Shown: positions 24,097 through 34,720, numbered from the stretch's first letter. The stretch is DNA of 64,000 bases from Muraenolepis orangiensis (GCA_027704905.1 CM051016.1:16022450-16086449), one strand, 5' to 3'. Notes: generated by a model from the sequence alone, not told the origin. Translations and numbers: made by a program.

Positions 24097-24907
24097 AGGA
24101 ATAATTGTATGAAATTCAAAACACTGTTGATAACAGAAGGGCAGATTAGGCAAACCCAATGACGCCCTATTTCCATGGCTTGACTCTGAACGTCTTAACC
24201 CAAGTGCCTTCTGAAAATCCAGTTGGAACACAGTGGTCACATAATATACATTGTTCTTACACCTTTCTAAGGCACTTGCAAGGAATCCATCTTGGATCTG
24301 TGTCGCCGTGGCGTTCCATTCCTGGAGGTGTGGAACAATGGTTCCACATGGCTGGCATGAGAACAGCCACTAAAGCCTCGGATACCCCAAGTATGCCGGA
24401 AATTACTCTTTCCTGATTATTCAGGACAATCCTTTTGTCCGCACAACACACTTGATAATAGACATGGGGAAGGGTTTAGCTGTCTCCGTCTCTTTAGGGT
24501 GATCCTCTCTGTTTCACTATTTCTTCACACTTGCTGCACAAGGCTTTGATGTAAGCCCAGCCAGCACGTGGGGTTTGTGTGTGTGTTTGTGTGTGTGTTA
24601 GTGTGTGTGTTTGTGTGTGCATCGTTTAGTGTGTGTGTTTGTGAAGTGTCTCACACGTTCCAAGTCATAATAGGATTTGTGCACAACCTTCATTCCCAGG
24701 GAGGGATCTCCCTGAAATTGATGCTGGGCTTGTGGACACAGGAGGCCTTTAGTCAGCCTTCTGCCATCTCCCTAAAAGCCCAATGAAAGAGCAGGGTTAG
24801 CCTGCCTGCTAGGCTGCCACTCATCCTCCTCCATTTGGTGTGGCCAGGCCCGGCGGGAAAAATCACGACGGAGCTCCATTAACATTCCATGATGAGAGCG
24901 GGAAAGC

Positions 24908-24910
<3 letters not shown>
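24095..24910. other. unassigned; short GT-rich part
   Basis: GT-rich 24575-24645. No gene recognised. Confidence 0.4.
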
Positions 24911-24984
<74 letters not shown>

Positions 24985-24995
24985 GGGGGGGGGGG
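24911..24995. repeat. (GT)n followed by poly(G)
   Basis: GT dinucleotides to about 24982, then a run of G. Confidence 0.96.
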
Positions 24996-25076
24996 TGTTA
25001 GTGTTATAGGCCTTGACTGGACTGACCTTCGTCTCACCAGTGCAAAGACAGAGGCGTTGGAAAGCATGGAGCTAGC

Positions 25077-25107
25077 GTGTGTGTGTGTGTGTGTGTGGTG
25101 TGTGTGT

Positions 25108-25153
<46 letters not shown>

Positions 25154-25201
25154 TGTGTGTGTGGTGTGTGTGTGTGTGGTGTGGTGTGAATGGTGTGTGT
25201 G
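25077..25201. repeat. (GT)n microsatellite with GGT interruptions
   Basis: GT tract with several GTGG interruptions. Confidence 0.95.
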
Positions 25202-26290
25202 TAAGAGAAAGAATGAGAAAAAGCGAAGCCTTTTCCCCAATTGCTCCATGTGTGGAAACAGTAGTGATTATTCAGAGGAACTAATGCGCTTAATGCTGGA
25301 CAATCGTAGAATTTCCACCATTACCCTACCATTATCTCCTGCTTCATTGGAACGCTTGTTTACCATACACAGCTACAGTGCCTGGGTGTATAACGCAAAC
25401 AATTGGTGCATCCACACAAACACACACACACACATACACACACACACTTTCCTCTTGCCTCTTGTTCTATCCTACCTCTTCCCACCCTGCTTTGTTAACA
25501 TCCACCGGGTCCAGCATAGACTGTGGCCGATTCTCTCTTCCATCTTTTCCATATGCCATGGCCCGGCCCTGCCTGGGGCCATGGCAGGAAAGCACAGATG
25601 GAGGAGAGGAGAGGGCGTCATTTACTCTGGGTTCATCTGCCCCAGCACTGGCCCCACTTCTGATAAACTCAGGGGAGGAATGAAACCAGCCCAAGCGTGC
25701 ATTTGCAATGAATACACACACACACACACACACACACACAGATACAGAGCAGTGAATCAGCAAACCATGGCAGTGGTACTCAAACTCTAAAATGTGTTTA
25801 AATAACGTTGAAAAAACAACAACATACTGAAACTGCATTATGGCAAGTCTGTTTGTTGTTAATGCTGGGAATCATCATGGTCCTCACCATGCCGATGGCA
25901 CAGATGTATCATGGGAATGAGTCATCTTCTTTCAAGGGCTCACAGTGTGTTGTGCTGGAAGCCAGGCACCTGTACATATCAGTTGCTCTGTTTAGCCAGG
26001 GAGCTGTTTGGACCACTGGCCTCCGTTATCTGATCCAAAACAATAGAGGATGGATGGGCAACCAAAAGCCAAACCAAACATATTGTCAAAGGACCACCTG
26101 CTCGGGACAGACTCCATAAGGGCTGCATTTGAATACTATTGCAGCGTCATGATCAATATGTGCTATTGGAATGAAGATGAATGCATGAAATATATTTATT
26201 TGTGAATGTAGAAATAAGTAAGAACATTTGAGAACGTTAAAAATCGCCGAGCAGTGCACTCCTACTTCCGGTAGTTACCCCAGATACGTG
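25202..26290. other. unassigned; two short (AC)n tracts
   Basis: (AC)n at 25417-25448 and 25713-25741. The remaining sequence has no recognised family. Confidence 0.45.
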
Positions 26291-26297
26291 ACAAACT

Positions 26298-26445
26298 ATG
26301 GCCGCATCCTCTCGTCGCTGTTATTGTAGTGTACCGGGCTGCTCAACGTCAAAACAAAGACAGCCGTACCTCATTTTCCACAATTTCCCGAAAGACAAAC
26401 TCCTCCAAAAGTCTTGGGTAAGGCTGATAAGGAGGGATGAATTCT
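26298..26445 (+). pseudogene. THAP zinc-finger N-terminus, cut off
   Basis: ATG at 26298 begins a frame with CYCSVPGC, then FHNFPKD and KSWVRLIRRDE. This is the first half of a THAP C2CH zinc finger (C-x2-4-C, the FHxFP core, the conserved W), a DNA-binding module of THAP proteins and of several transposases. The second half (C-x2-H and AVPTIF-like end) is missing. At about 26446 the frame passes into LINE family B sequence that is normally read in another frame. Origin in a transposon or in a host THAP gene cannot be told apart. Confidence 0.72.
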
Positions 26446-26816
26446 ACCATTCTACACCGGCACCATCGAGAGTGTTCTTACAGGGTGTATCACCGCCTGG
26501 TATGGGAACTGCACCGCACTCGAGCGCAGAGCGCTTTAAAGGGTGGTGCGGATGGCCCAGTATATCGTTGGAGGTGAGCTTCCTTCCCTCCTGGATATAT
26601 ACAACAAGTGGTGTGTGGCCAAGGCCAAACGCATCATAAAAGACAATGCCCACCCCAGCCACGAACTGTATTCACTTTTACCGTCAGGCAGTCGATACCG
26701 CAGTATCAAGTGCCGCACAAATAGAGAGACAGCTTCCACAGTCAGGCAATCAGGCTGCTGAACAAGGGTGTATCGCATATAACAATGTATATTTTATTAC
26801 ATTGATTTATATATAT
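26446..26816 (+). mobile_element. LINE family B copy 1, left part
   Basis: From 'ctacaccggcaccatcgaga' it encodes the C-terminal end of an L2-like RT ORF (TGTIESVLTG, WYGNCTALE, VVRMAQYIVGGELPSL, KRIIKDNAHPS, ending RQSGC-stop). A stop after ERRAL and a short deletion near 26725 break it. The 3' UTR follows to 26816, where a hAT-like element begins. The rest of the tail is at 32794-33078. Confidence 0.85.
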
Positions 26817-27214
26817 CAGTGGTGAAGTGTCAGGGCCTTCAAGGTATTCAGAGAAGACCCTGGAACTCTCAGATGAAACAAAAAAAATCGAATTAATTGT
26901 ATTAATAAAATGTAATACAATTGAATACAATTGAATACAATTTTAATAAAATGAATAAATGAGAATCGTATCTGTGTTGTTATCTGTTATATTACAGTGT
27001 TACGTAGATTTGTTTGTCTTTCTCGGTCCATGCACTATGCATTTGAGTGGTTTTGTGTTGGAAAAACAATGCAACCAATCATATAGTGATTTGTAGCCAA
27101 TGGGCGTATTCTTTCAGATTTCCCCACAGGTCCATAGTGCCCTAGAAGGTTCACTGGCTCGAGACCTAGCGTAGTGCTACGTTGGGTTTTTCTAAGTAGG
27201 TTTTTTAAGTCGAA

Positions 27215-27720
27215 ATGGCAACAGATGAAGATGATGTTGTTGCGGAATTGTAGCTTCCATAGCTATTGAAAGGCAACTTATTTTGGATCTGAAAAGCAGT
27301 GATCAGCTTTATGACCGGGTTATCGATCCATCCAGAAGGACAGGAGAATGGATTTGGTCTTCATTGAACATCATTTGCGTTGAGCTGGTTGTTGCATTTT
27401 GTTTCCACACACTTGTTGACTGATTAGTTAATGGCTGTCTTGGGTTTGTTAAGCATTGTTGTGCAATTAAATTGAGAGTTTTTATTTGATCTTTCTTTGC
27501 ATCGCTTAACGTGAAAAGAGATACGTAACTAAGAGTTACAAAACCGCGATCAATAATCACCAAATGTCTCTGGCATATGTCTTGTCATTAGCACTCACAT
27601 GTAAAAATATCTCAACTTAAATCCTCCCATTATGAACTTTATGTGACATTGAGTGTTTTCCTCTCTATTGAGCCAGTAAGGAAAAGTCTTAACGCAGCTT
27701 TATGAGAGGCAAACACTTAA
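27215..27720. other. hAT-like internal sequence, no coding motif
   Basis: Between the leader ATG and the LINE D tail no transposase motif is visible in any frame. Confidence 0.4.
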
Positions 27721-28009
27721 TGTAACATTACATTACATTACATTACAGTCATTTAGCAGACGCTTTTATCCAAAGCGACTTACAATAGTGTGTTTAGTAG
27801 TGCATTTAATTTCTAAATGCACGACTAAAAAGTCTCCAATAACAATAACTGAACCAGTGCTCAGGTAGAAGTACAATAATTCAGGCAAAAGTGTAAGGGA
27901 AAAAGTACAATAAGTTGGCAAACAATATGCAACAATATCTAGAACAATAAACAATATATACCTATCTATAATATGTAATCTACTTTGGACTGACTTCATT
28001 GACTTAGCG

Positions 28010-29330
28010 CTACGAGGAAGGATCCGGGAAGTGTGTCCTGAAGAGATGGGTTTTCAGCCTGCGGTGGAAGATGGGGAGTGACCTCAGTGGGGAGTTTGTT
28101 CCACCAAATTGGGGCCAAGACGGAGAAGAGCTGTGACCGCGTAGATCGGCCACAAGGGCCCCTAAGTGAGGGGGCAAGCAGACTGCCCGAAGAAGGGTTG
28201 GGATGTAGGCCTTGACCATTGCCTGGAGATAGGATGGAGCAGAACATTTTACTGCCTTGTAGGCTAGCACCAAGGTCTTGAACTGGATGTGAGCAGCTAC
28301 AGGTAGCCAGTGTAGAGTCCGAAAGAGGGTAGATGTGTGGGAGAACTTGGGGCGGTTGAACACCAGACGAGCTGCAGCTTTCTGAATGAGCTCCCGGGGC
28401 CTGATGGAAAATGCCGGGGCGCCAGCAAGGAGGGAGTTGCAGTAGTCCAGCCGGGAGATGACAAGAGCCTGGATTAGCACCTGGATTGCAATGTTTGCCG
28501 AGAAAGACAGTTGGTCGTCCAGGGTCACACCCAGATTCCGAGTAGGTGTCACCACAGCATCATCAATGGTGACAGCCAGGTCTCAGTGCGGACAGCCCTT
28601 TGCCGGGAAGAACACTAGCTCAGTCTTGTCCAGGTTGAGCTTTAGGTGGTGCATCGACATCCACTTTGAAATGTCTGCTAAGCATGCGGCAATGCGTGTT
28701 TCCACTTGTGTGTTTGAGGGGGGAAACGACAAGACCAGTTGGGTGTCGTCAGCATAGCAGTGGTAGGATAAGTCATGGGAGTGGATAACAGCACCAAGGG
28801 ACGTTGTGTAGAGGGAGAAGAGAAGAGGACCGATCCTTGTGGAACCCCAGTAGTCAGTCGGCGTGGTTCCGACAAAGACCCTCCCAGTGCCACCTGGTAG
28901 GAGCGACCCGTCAGGTAGAATGCAAACAAGCCCTCAAGTCCTCTCCACCCCAGGGTGGAGAGGAGAATCTGGTGGTTCACAGTGTCGAATGCTGCAGACA
29001 GGTCCAGGAGTATCAGGACCGAGGAGAGCGAATTTGCTCTAGCAACATGGAGCGACTCAGTTACTGCCAGAAGGGCAGTTTCTGTCGAGTGACCAGCCTT
29101 AAAACCAGATTGGTGGGGATCCAAGAGGCAGTTCTGGTGGAGATACTAGGACAATTGGTTAAAGACAGCACGTTCAAGAGTTTTGGATAAGAAGGGCAAA
29201 AGGGATACCGGTCTGTAGTTTTTGAGTTCAGAGGAGTCGAGTGTTGGTTTCTTCAGGACGGGGGGTGACTCTGGCAGTCTTGAAAGCAGTGGAAAAGCAT
29301 CCAGACGTCAGAGATGCGTTGATGATGTGT
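28010..29330 (-). pseudogene. LINE D reverse transcriptase, frameshifted
   Basis: From the 5' side: QSGFKAGHSTETALLAVTES, LLDLSAAFDTVNHQIL, the block TTGVPQGSVL, then catalytic YADD at 28756-28745 in another frame. Next come NLGVTLDDQLSF and the C-terminal ALVISRLDYCNSLLAG, KAAARLVFNRPKFSHTS and FRTLHWLPVAAHIQFKTL. About 15 codons usual before 'ALVISRL' are missing, and a stop precedes the VTPTRNLG segment. The arrangement is that of fish L2-clade polymerases. Confidence 0.87.
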
Positions 29331-29959
29331 GTCAGGAAGGGCAGGAGTTCAGGCGCAGTGGACTGAAGCAGAGGGGAGGGAACTGGATCCAGTGAGCATG
29401 TGGTGGGGCGGCTGGATGTGATGAGGTGAAGAACATCATCTGTGGAGAGGGGAGAGAAATGGGAAAAGGGATGTGGGAGGGTGGGGGGAAGACATGGGTG
29501 GTTGATGCGAGCATCGGCCGGGGAGTCAGGGAAGGAGGATCGATATCGTTGACCTTCTTGTCAAGGAAGTTGGCGAAATCATCCGGGAGAAGGGAGGAGC
29601 TGGGGGGAGGGGGAGGGGGATGGTTAGATGCTGCGCTTTGAATTTTGGAACAGTAAAATGCAGCTTTGGCGGATGAAAGCGACAAGGAGAACTTTGACAG
29701 GAGCCCGTGAAAATGGAGAAGGTATTCCTTTCTTCCACCTGCGCTCCGTCTCTCTGAGGTTCCGCCTCTGCGTACGCACTGAGTCCGACAACCATGGAGT
29801 TGGACGTGCAGACCTGGAGTTGAAGGGACAGAGAGTGCCCAGAGAGGAGGACAGGGTAGAGAGAAGAAGGTCAGTTGCAATATCAGGGGGTAGAACAGAG
29901 AACGAATTAGGAGGAGGGAGGGCAGAGAGAACAGAAGAGGAGAGATCGGCAGGGGTGAG

Positions 29960-30650
29960 TGTGCGGAGATTGTGACGGGATGTCACCATCTTGGTAGGGG
30001 GAGACTGGGAGGGGGGAAGGGAGGAAGAGGGAGAAGGACATGAAGAAGTGATCGGATAGGTGGAGAGGAGTAAATGAAAGGTTTACTGTATCGCAGTGTT
30101 TGGTGAAGATGAGGTCCAGCTGGTTGCCGGCCTTGTGGGTCGGAGGGGAGGGGTGGTGGGAAAGGTTGAAGGAGGCGAGGAAGGAGAGAAGAGGGTTCAA
30201 CTTCTCAGTCAAGATGTTGAAGTCGCCAAGAAGGATGAGGCCGGAACCATCATCAGGGAAGTGGGAGATCAGCATGTCAAGCTCTTCCATGAAGTCACCA
30301 GCTGGGCCGGGAGGACGATAAACAACTGCAATAATGAGCTTAAATGGATAACAAACAGTTACAGCATGTAATTTTTGATGAAGAGGGGGAGAACTGTGGA
30401 ATGGAAATCGGGGTGTATTTCCAGTCACGCGAAATCAGCAGACCAGTACCACCGCCTCGTCTTGCGACTCTGGGAGTGTGAGTAAAAGAGTACACTTACA
30501 ATCTGACAAAGCAGCAGGCGAGGCGGTGTTTTCAGGGCTGATCCAAGTCTCAGTAAGAGCAAGGAAGTTCAGAGCAAGCAAGAATGCGTAGCCTGAGATG
30601 AACTCAGTTTTCTGCACTGCCGACTGGCAATTCCAAAGCCCCCCAGTTAC
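29960..30650 (-). pseudogene. LINE D endonuclease domain, degraded
   Basis: Minus strand: LNFLALTETWISPENT (the ETW motif, about 30560), IIAVVYRPPGPAGDF, ILLGDFNIL (about 30220) and LHLSDHFF (about 30060) are the APE-type endonuclease blocks in the right order. The first part and the GDFN/SDH part lie in different frames, with a stop or indel near 30440. The linker continues to about 29530. Confidence 0.85.
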
Positions 30651-31160
30651 CACTAGCTCGACATGGGTAGACAGAGTAGGGTAAATGAGCCTGGATGTGA
30701 CCCAGCGTCTGTGTGATCTCCGCAAAGAAGTGTTTATCGAAATGCCACACATGGTAGATTACAGTACAATAAGATGCCGACCTGAGAAGAAGTCAAACTT
30801 GAAAAAGTCGACTGTAGCCTTATTCTGCCTTTGTTTGCCTGCCGCTTTCAGGAAGAGGCTAAATAACACTGGTTGCAAATTGGCTGAGGGTCTGCTAGGA
30901 GTGCAGGCCCCTCCCACACGATTAACAAGGCAGTTGACCTAGATTGGGTGAAACCACCTTCAATGGGCCACAACACTTAAGCACGACCTGACTACTTGAC
31001 TAACAATAGACCAATGAGTGAAGCAAAACTTACTTGCAACACTTTAGTTACACTTAGTATCAACCTGACAAACTCGAGTTACAGATAGTATCACCTGATA
31101 AACCTGATAAACCTGGTGGTCTACAGAAGATCCAGTTGTGATAGACACGGTTCGCCACTG

Positions 31161-31190
31161 ATATATATATCTATATATAGATATATATAT
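31161..31190. repeat. 30-bp perfect AT palindrome
   Basis: (AT)5-CTATATATAG-(AT)5 equals its own complement. It lies between the hAT-like right end and the LTR element and is part of the expanded AT tract of LINE B copy 1. Confidence 0.9.
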
Positions 31191-31604
31191 TGTGAGCGCC
31201 CACGCTCAAGGAGGCAAACAACAGCGGGTTTTTGAGGGTTAAACGATAAATATCCTTTAATTTCTTCGCATCACAACTGAAACCAGCAGAACAACAGAAC
31301 AGCCTAACAGCATAGCAGCATATCAGCATATCACGGGACCTCTCGGCCGCAAGGGCTCGGTCCTCTCACCCCCCTTCTCTCTCTTCTAGCAACCCTCTAC
31401 CTGTGTGCTTTTAAGCACCTGATTCACTCAGGTGTTGATTGTTGTCAGCTGGGGGTTCACTCCGGGATCTCGTTCGCCTTCCCCCGGGTCCTAAAGCCCT
31501 CCAAGTATCTCCCTTGGGAGATATACGCCTCCCACAACGTAACCAAGGGTAAGTCTCCTATACTTTGCCCTGGTGGGACCCCAAGGGTAGCTTGGGGTAC
31601 CACA
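31191..31604 (-). repeat. 3' LTR of the short LTR element
   Basis: 414 bp, TG...CA ends on the minus strand. It differs from the other LTR by a missing T near 31448, CCCTT for CCATT, AAGGG for AAAGG, and one CT/TT change. Confidence 0.9.
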
Positions 31605-32331
31605 TATCCTTCCCCTCAACTTCAGAGCACCCTTGGCAGGCCCAGACTACAGGCCTTCTGACCTTCGGGACAGGGCATCTGCGTTCCCACGCAAAGTTCG
31701 GTACCACCTGTCGGTAGTATCCCCCTCCTCCACGGGCGCCTCCTGGCGTCCAACCCGGCTTGAAGGGGTATTCCCGGTGGCATTTGAGGACAAACCACCG
31801 ATCCCGACAGTTGCGGCGCGGGGGCCAACCCCGCTCCTCTGGACCGTCGGCGTCCCAGTCGATGATCCGGGTCCTCGTGTTGTCCTCCAGTGAAAGCGGA
31901 GCGACGTCCTCCGGCGGGTGCGGAGCGGCGTCCTCCGGCGGTTGCGGAGCGGCGTCCTCCGGCGGGTGCGGAGCGGCGGCCTCCGGCGGGTGCGGAGCGG
32001 CGTCCTCCGGCGGGTGCGGAGCGGCGTCCTCCGGCGGGTGCGGAGCGGCGTCCTCCGGCGGGTGCGGAGCGGCGTCCTCCGGCGGGTGCGGAGCGGCGTC
32101 CTCCGGCGGGTGCGGAGCGGCGTCCTCCGGCGGGTGCGGAGCGGCGTCCTCCGGCGATTGCGGAGCGGCGTCCTCCGGCGGGTACGGAGCCAACACGTGG
32201 GCCCATTCCTCTCTCGGCCGCTTTCCCGGAGTCCTTTGCGCTGCGCGCTCACAGAGCTGTGTGACGGCCTTCTGTAACGTTTGTTGCCCCTGCAACACTG
32301 TTGTCAGCAACTCCCTTAAGGCCGGATCCAT
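31558..32331 (-). CDS. gag-start / PPEDAAPH repeat / chromodomain-like fusion frame
   Basis: A 257-codon frame from ATG at 32331. Residues 1-35 (LRELLTTVLQGQQTLQKAVT) look like the helical N-terminus of a fish Gypsy gag. Residues about 50-145 are an 8-residue repeat, PPEDAAPH, encoded by a 24-bp minisatellite. Residues about 150-200 (IIDWDADGPEERGWPPRRNC, then FVLKCHREYP) resemble the integrase-end chromodomain of fish Gypsy elements (VDWEGYGPEERSW type), followed by a GGARGGGG tail. Pol is absent between them. The last codons enter the 3' LTR. It may be expressed but no function is shown. Confidence 0.6.
   Translation of the reverse strand: MDPALRELLTTVLQGQQTLQKAVTQLCERAAQRTPGKRPREEWAHVLAPYPPEDAAPQSPEDAAPHPPEDAAPHPPEDAAPHPPEDAAPHPPEDAAPHPPEDAAPHPPEDAAPHPPEAAAPHPPEDAAPQPPEDAAPHPPEDVAPLSLEDNTRTRIIDWDADGPEERGWPPRRNCRDRWFVLKCHREYPFKPGWTPGGARGGGGYYRQVVPNFAWERRCPVPKVRRPVVWACQGCSEVEGKDMWYPKLPLGSHQGKV
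31905..32190. repeat. 24-bp minisatellite, about 12 copies
   Basis: Units GGCGTCCTCCGGCGGGTGCGGAGC with few substitutions. All are 24 bp, so the reading frame is kept on both strands, which explains several long overlapping antisense frames. Confidence 0.95.
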
Positions 32332-32378
32332 GTCTTCGGGTTGTGAGCTGGGTCAGAATGCGCGCATCCTCCACCATA

Positions 32379-32793
32379 TGTGAGCGCCCACGCTCAAGGA
32401 GGCAAACAACAGCGGGTTTTTGAGGGTTAAACGATAAATATCCTTTAATTTCTTCGCATCACAACTGAAACCAGCAGAACAACAGAACAGCCTAACAGCA
32501 TAGCAGCATATCAGCATATCACGGGACCTCTCGGCCGCAAGGGCTCGGTCCTCTCACCCCCCTTCTCTCTTTTCTAGCAACCCTCTACCTGTGTGCTTTT
32601 AAGCACCTGATTCACTCAGGTGTTGATTGTTGTCAGCTGGGGGTTTCACTCCGGGATCTCGTTCGCCTTCCCCCGGGTCCTAAAGCCCTCCAAGTATCTC
32701 CATTGGGAGATATACGCCTCCCACAACGTAACCAAAGGTAAGTCTCCTATACTTTGCCCTGGTGGGACCCCAAGGGTAGCTTGGGGTACCACA
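32379..32793 (-). repeat. 5' LTR of the short LTR element
   Basis: 415 bp. The following minus-strand bases 'TATGGTGGAGGATGCGCGC' are the place of the primer site; the tRNA was not identified. Confidence 0.88.
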
Positions 32794-33078
32794 ATATCTA
32801 TATATATATATAGATATATATATATATACTCTTTTATATACATATATATACTCTTTTTCTGTGCTAATATATTGCATTTTATATATGCATTTTTATATAT
32901 TTTTTATATATTACTAATAATAATTACTAATAATACTTTATGCAGTGTGTACTTTTTACTTATTTTTTATTCTCTTTTTTATAACTGCTGTCTGTCGTCG
33001 GGTATTGCACATAAGATTTTCACTCATTGCTTATACTTGTATAATCTGTGAAGTGACAATAAACTTGACTTGACTTGA
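32794..33078 (+). mobile_element. LINE family B copy 1, right part (3' tail)
   Basis: It resumes the AT tract and then 'ctctttttctgtgctaatat', 'ataactgctgtctgtcgtcg' and the full family end 'gtgacaataaacttgacttg', which continues as two more ACTTG-type repeats. Confidence 0.85.
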
Positions 33079-33237
33079 AGGTCCCTCGTTTCATGTTCTC
33101 AGGGGTAGCACGTATGTCTGCAGTTTGCACTTTGACAAGGAGAGCATATACGTCTTGAAATGTGGGCGGAATAGGCTAATAATGTCGGGTATGTGTATGA
33201 TTAAAAGCACTGGTCCTGACCCCCACACACAAGTAAA
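33079..33237. other. flank with one partial 80-bp repeat
   Basis: 33186-33230 matches the 80-bp unit at 36.2 kb ('tgtcgggtatgtgtatgatt'). LINE B copy 2 starts where this unit stops. Confidence 0.7.
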
Positions 33238-33469
33238 AGCAGTGAGTGAAAATCGTATTTGCAATACCCGACGACAGACAGCAGTTATAAAAATAAGATA
33301 AAGTAAAAACAGAATAGAATAAAATAAGTAAAAAAAACTGTACAGTACAAAACTGTATAAAGTTAAATATATAAAATAAAAATGCAATTTATAAAATGCA
33401 ATATATCACAACAGAAAAAGAGCAATATGTATATATAAATCAATGTAATAAAGTATACATTGTTATATA

Positions 33470-34720
33470 CTATACGCCCTTGTTCAGCAGCATGATGGCC
33501 TGACTGTGGAAGCTATCTCTGAGTCTATTTGTGCGGCACTTGATACTGCTGTATCGCCTGCCTGACGGTAAAAGTGAATACAGTTCTTGGCTGCGGTGGG
33601 CATTGTCTGTTATGATGCGTTTGGCTTTGGCCACGCACCGCTGGTTGTATATATCCAGGAGGGAGGGGAGCTCACCTCCAACGATATACTGGGCCATCCG
33701 CACCACCCTTTGAAGCGCTCTGCGCTCGAGTGCGGTGCAGTTCCCATACCAGGCGGTGATACACCCTGTAAGAACACTCTCGATGGTGCCAGTGTAGAGT
33801 CTTTTCACCACGTCTGTGGTGTATGTGGACCATGTGAGGTCCTCGGAGATGTGCACGCCGAGGAACTTGAAGCTGCTGACCCTCTCTACTTCAACACTGT
33901 CGATGGAGATAGGGCCGTGCTCTCCTCTCTGCTTCCTGTAGTCCAAGATCAGCTCCTTGGTCTTCTTGAAGTTGAGGGCGAGGCTGTTCTCCTGGCACCA
34001 CTGCTCCAGCGATCAGGCCCATCACTCTCGTGTCGTCAGAAAACTTGATGATGACGTTGGAGCTGTGCAGAGCAATGCAGTCGTGGGTGTAGAGGGAGTA
34101 GAGGAGAGGGCTCAGCACGCATCCCTGGGGGGCTCCCGTGTTGAGGGTCAGTGGCTCTGAGGTGGTGCTGCCCACCCTCACTACCTGGCGGCAGTCCAAC
34201 AGGAGGTCCAGTATCCAGCTGCACATGGATGGGGGCACGCCTAGACCTCTAAGCTTGGTGTCGAGCTTGGCAGGAACTATCGTGTTGAACGCTGAGCCAC
34301 AAACAGCATTTGCACATAACAGTTCTTTCTCTCCAGGTGGGAAAGGGCAGTGTGGAGGGTCATGGCAATATGTGTCATCCGTGGATCTGTTTTGACGATA
34401 TGAAAATTGCCATTGGTCAAGCATGGCAGGTAACACAGAGCAAATAAAGTCCTTGACCAACCTCTCGAAGCATTTGCTGACAATCAAGGTGACGGCTACA
34501 GGTCTATAGTCATTCAGGCATGTTACCTTGGGTTGTTTAGGGACAGGCACGATGGTGGACATCTTGAAGACCGCAGGAACAACAGCCTGGGACAGGGAGA
34601 GGTTGAAGATGTCTGCAAAGACCCCTGCCAACTGGCCTGCGCATGCTCTGAGGACGCGGCCCGGGATATCGTCGGGGCCTGCCGCCTTATGGATGTGCGG
34701 CACACATCCGCCTCCGAGAT
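33470..34720 (-). pseudogene. LINE B reverse transcriptase, frameshifted
   Basis: From 34703: HKAAGPDDIPGRVLRACAGQ, LNDYRPVAVTLIVSKCFERL, SAFNTIVPAKLDTKLRGLG, LNTGAPQGCVLSPLLYSLYT and catalytic FSDD at 34045-34034. The thumb and C-terminal part follow in another frame: VERVSSFKFLGVHISEDLTW, ESVLTGCITAWYGNC, ending in LLNKGV. Two damaged spots are visible. One lies between FSDD and the C-terminal frame (near 34000). The other replaces the usual FAYRPNRS..AI region (near 34320) and loses codons before SAFNT. Confidence 0.88.

Larger units (their letters stand above)
27721..31135 (-). mobile_element. L2-type LINE (family D), copy 1
   Basis: Minus strand. The 5' UTR has GATACTAA-CTGTAACT-type repeats (about 31135-30900), then endonuclease, reverse transcriptase and a 3' UTR. 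The UTR ends in the fish L2 tail (complement of 'gtcatttagcagacgctttt') and (ACATT)n at 27723-27750. It is close to full length but broken by frameshifts and a deletion. Related pieces lie at 18.7 kb and 44-45.6 kb. Confidence 0.85.
26817..31160. mobile_element. hAT-like DNA transposon inside LINE B copy 1
   Basis: Left end CAGTGGTGAAGTGTC, right end the complement of CAGTGGCGAACCGTGTC. ATATATAT stands on both sides (26809-26816 and 31161-31168), consistent with an 8-bp target duplication, though in low-complexity DNA. The LINE B tail is collinear with other copies when this block is removed. The 26817-27720 part holds a TATA-rich leader and an ATG frame at 27215 ('ATGGCAACAGATGAAGATG') that stops after a few codons. 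The rest is a LINE inserted into it. No transposase domain is left. Confidence 0.6.
31191..32793 (-). mobile_element. short non-autonomous LTR retrotransposon
   Basis: Two direct LTRs (31191-31604 and 32379-32793, 414/415 bp, about four visible differences) flank a 774-bp interior. Minus-strand orientation follows from a purine tract just before the 3' LTR (complement of 31605-31620) and the single frame. LTR ends are TGTGGTACC...GCTCACA. ATAT flanks both sides. The interior has no protease, RT or integrase, so the element must depend on others. High LTR identity points to a recent insertion. Confidence 0.88.

Noticed and set aside
25808..26119. 103-codon frame with a signal-peptide-like start
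   Set aside because: No recognisable mature domain and no conserved cysteine pattern; kept as unassigned sequence.
28804..29190. Plus-strand frames over 28.4-30.4 kb
   Set aside because: Antisense to the LINE D reverse transcriptase and endonuclease.
31622..32383. Long alanine/glycine/arginine-rich frames on both strands over the 24-bp array
   Set aside because: A 24-bp unit keeps all frames open. Only the minus-strand frame starting at 32331 has recognisable non-repeat ends.
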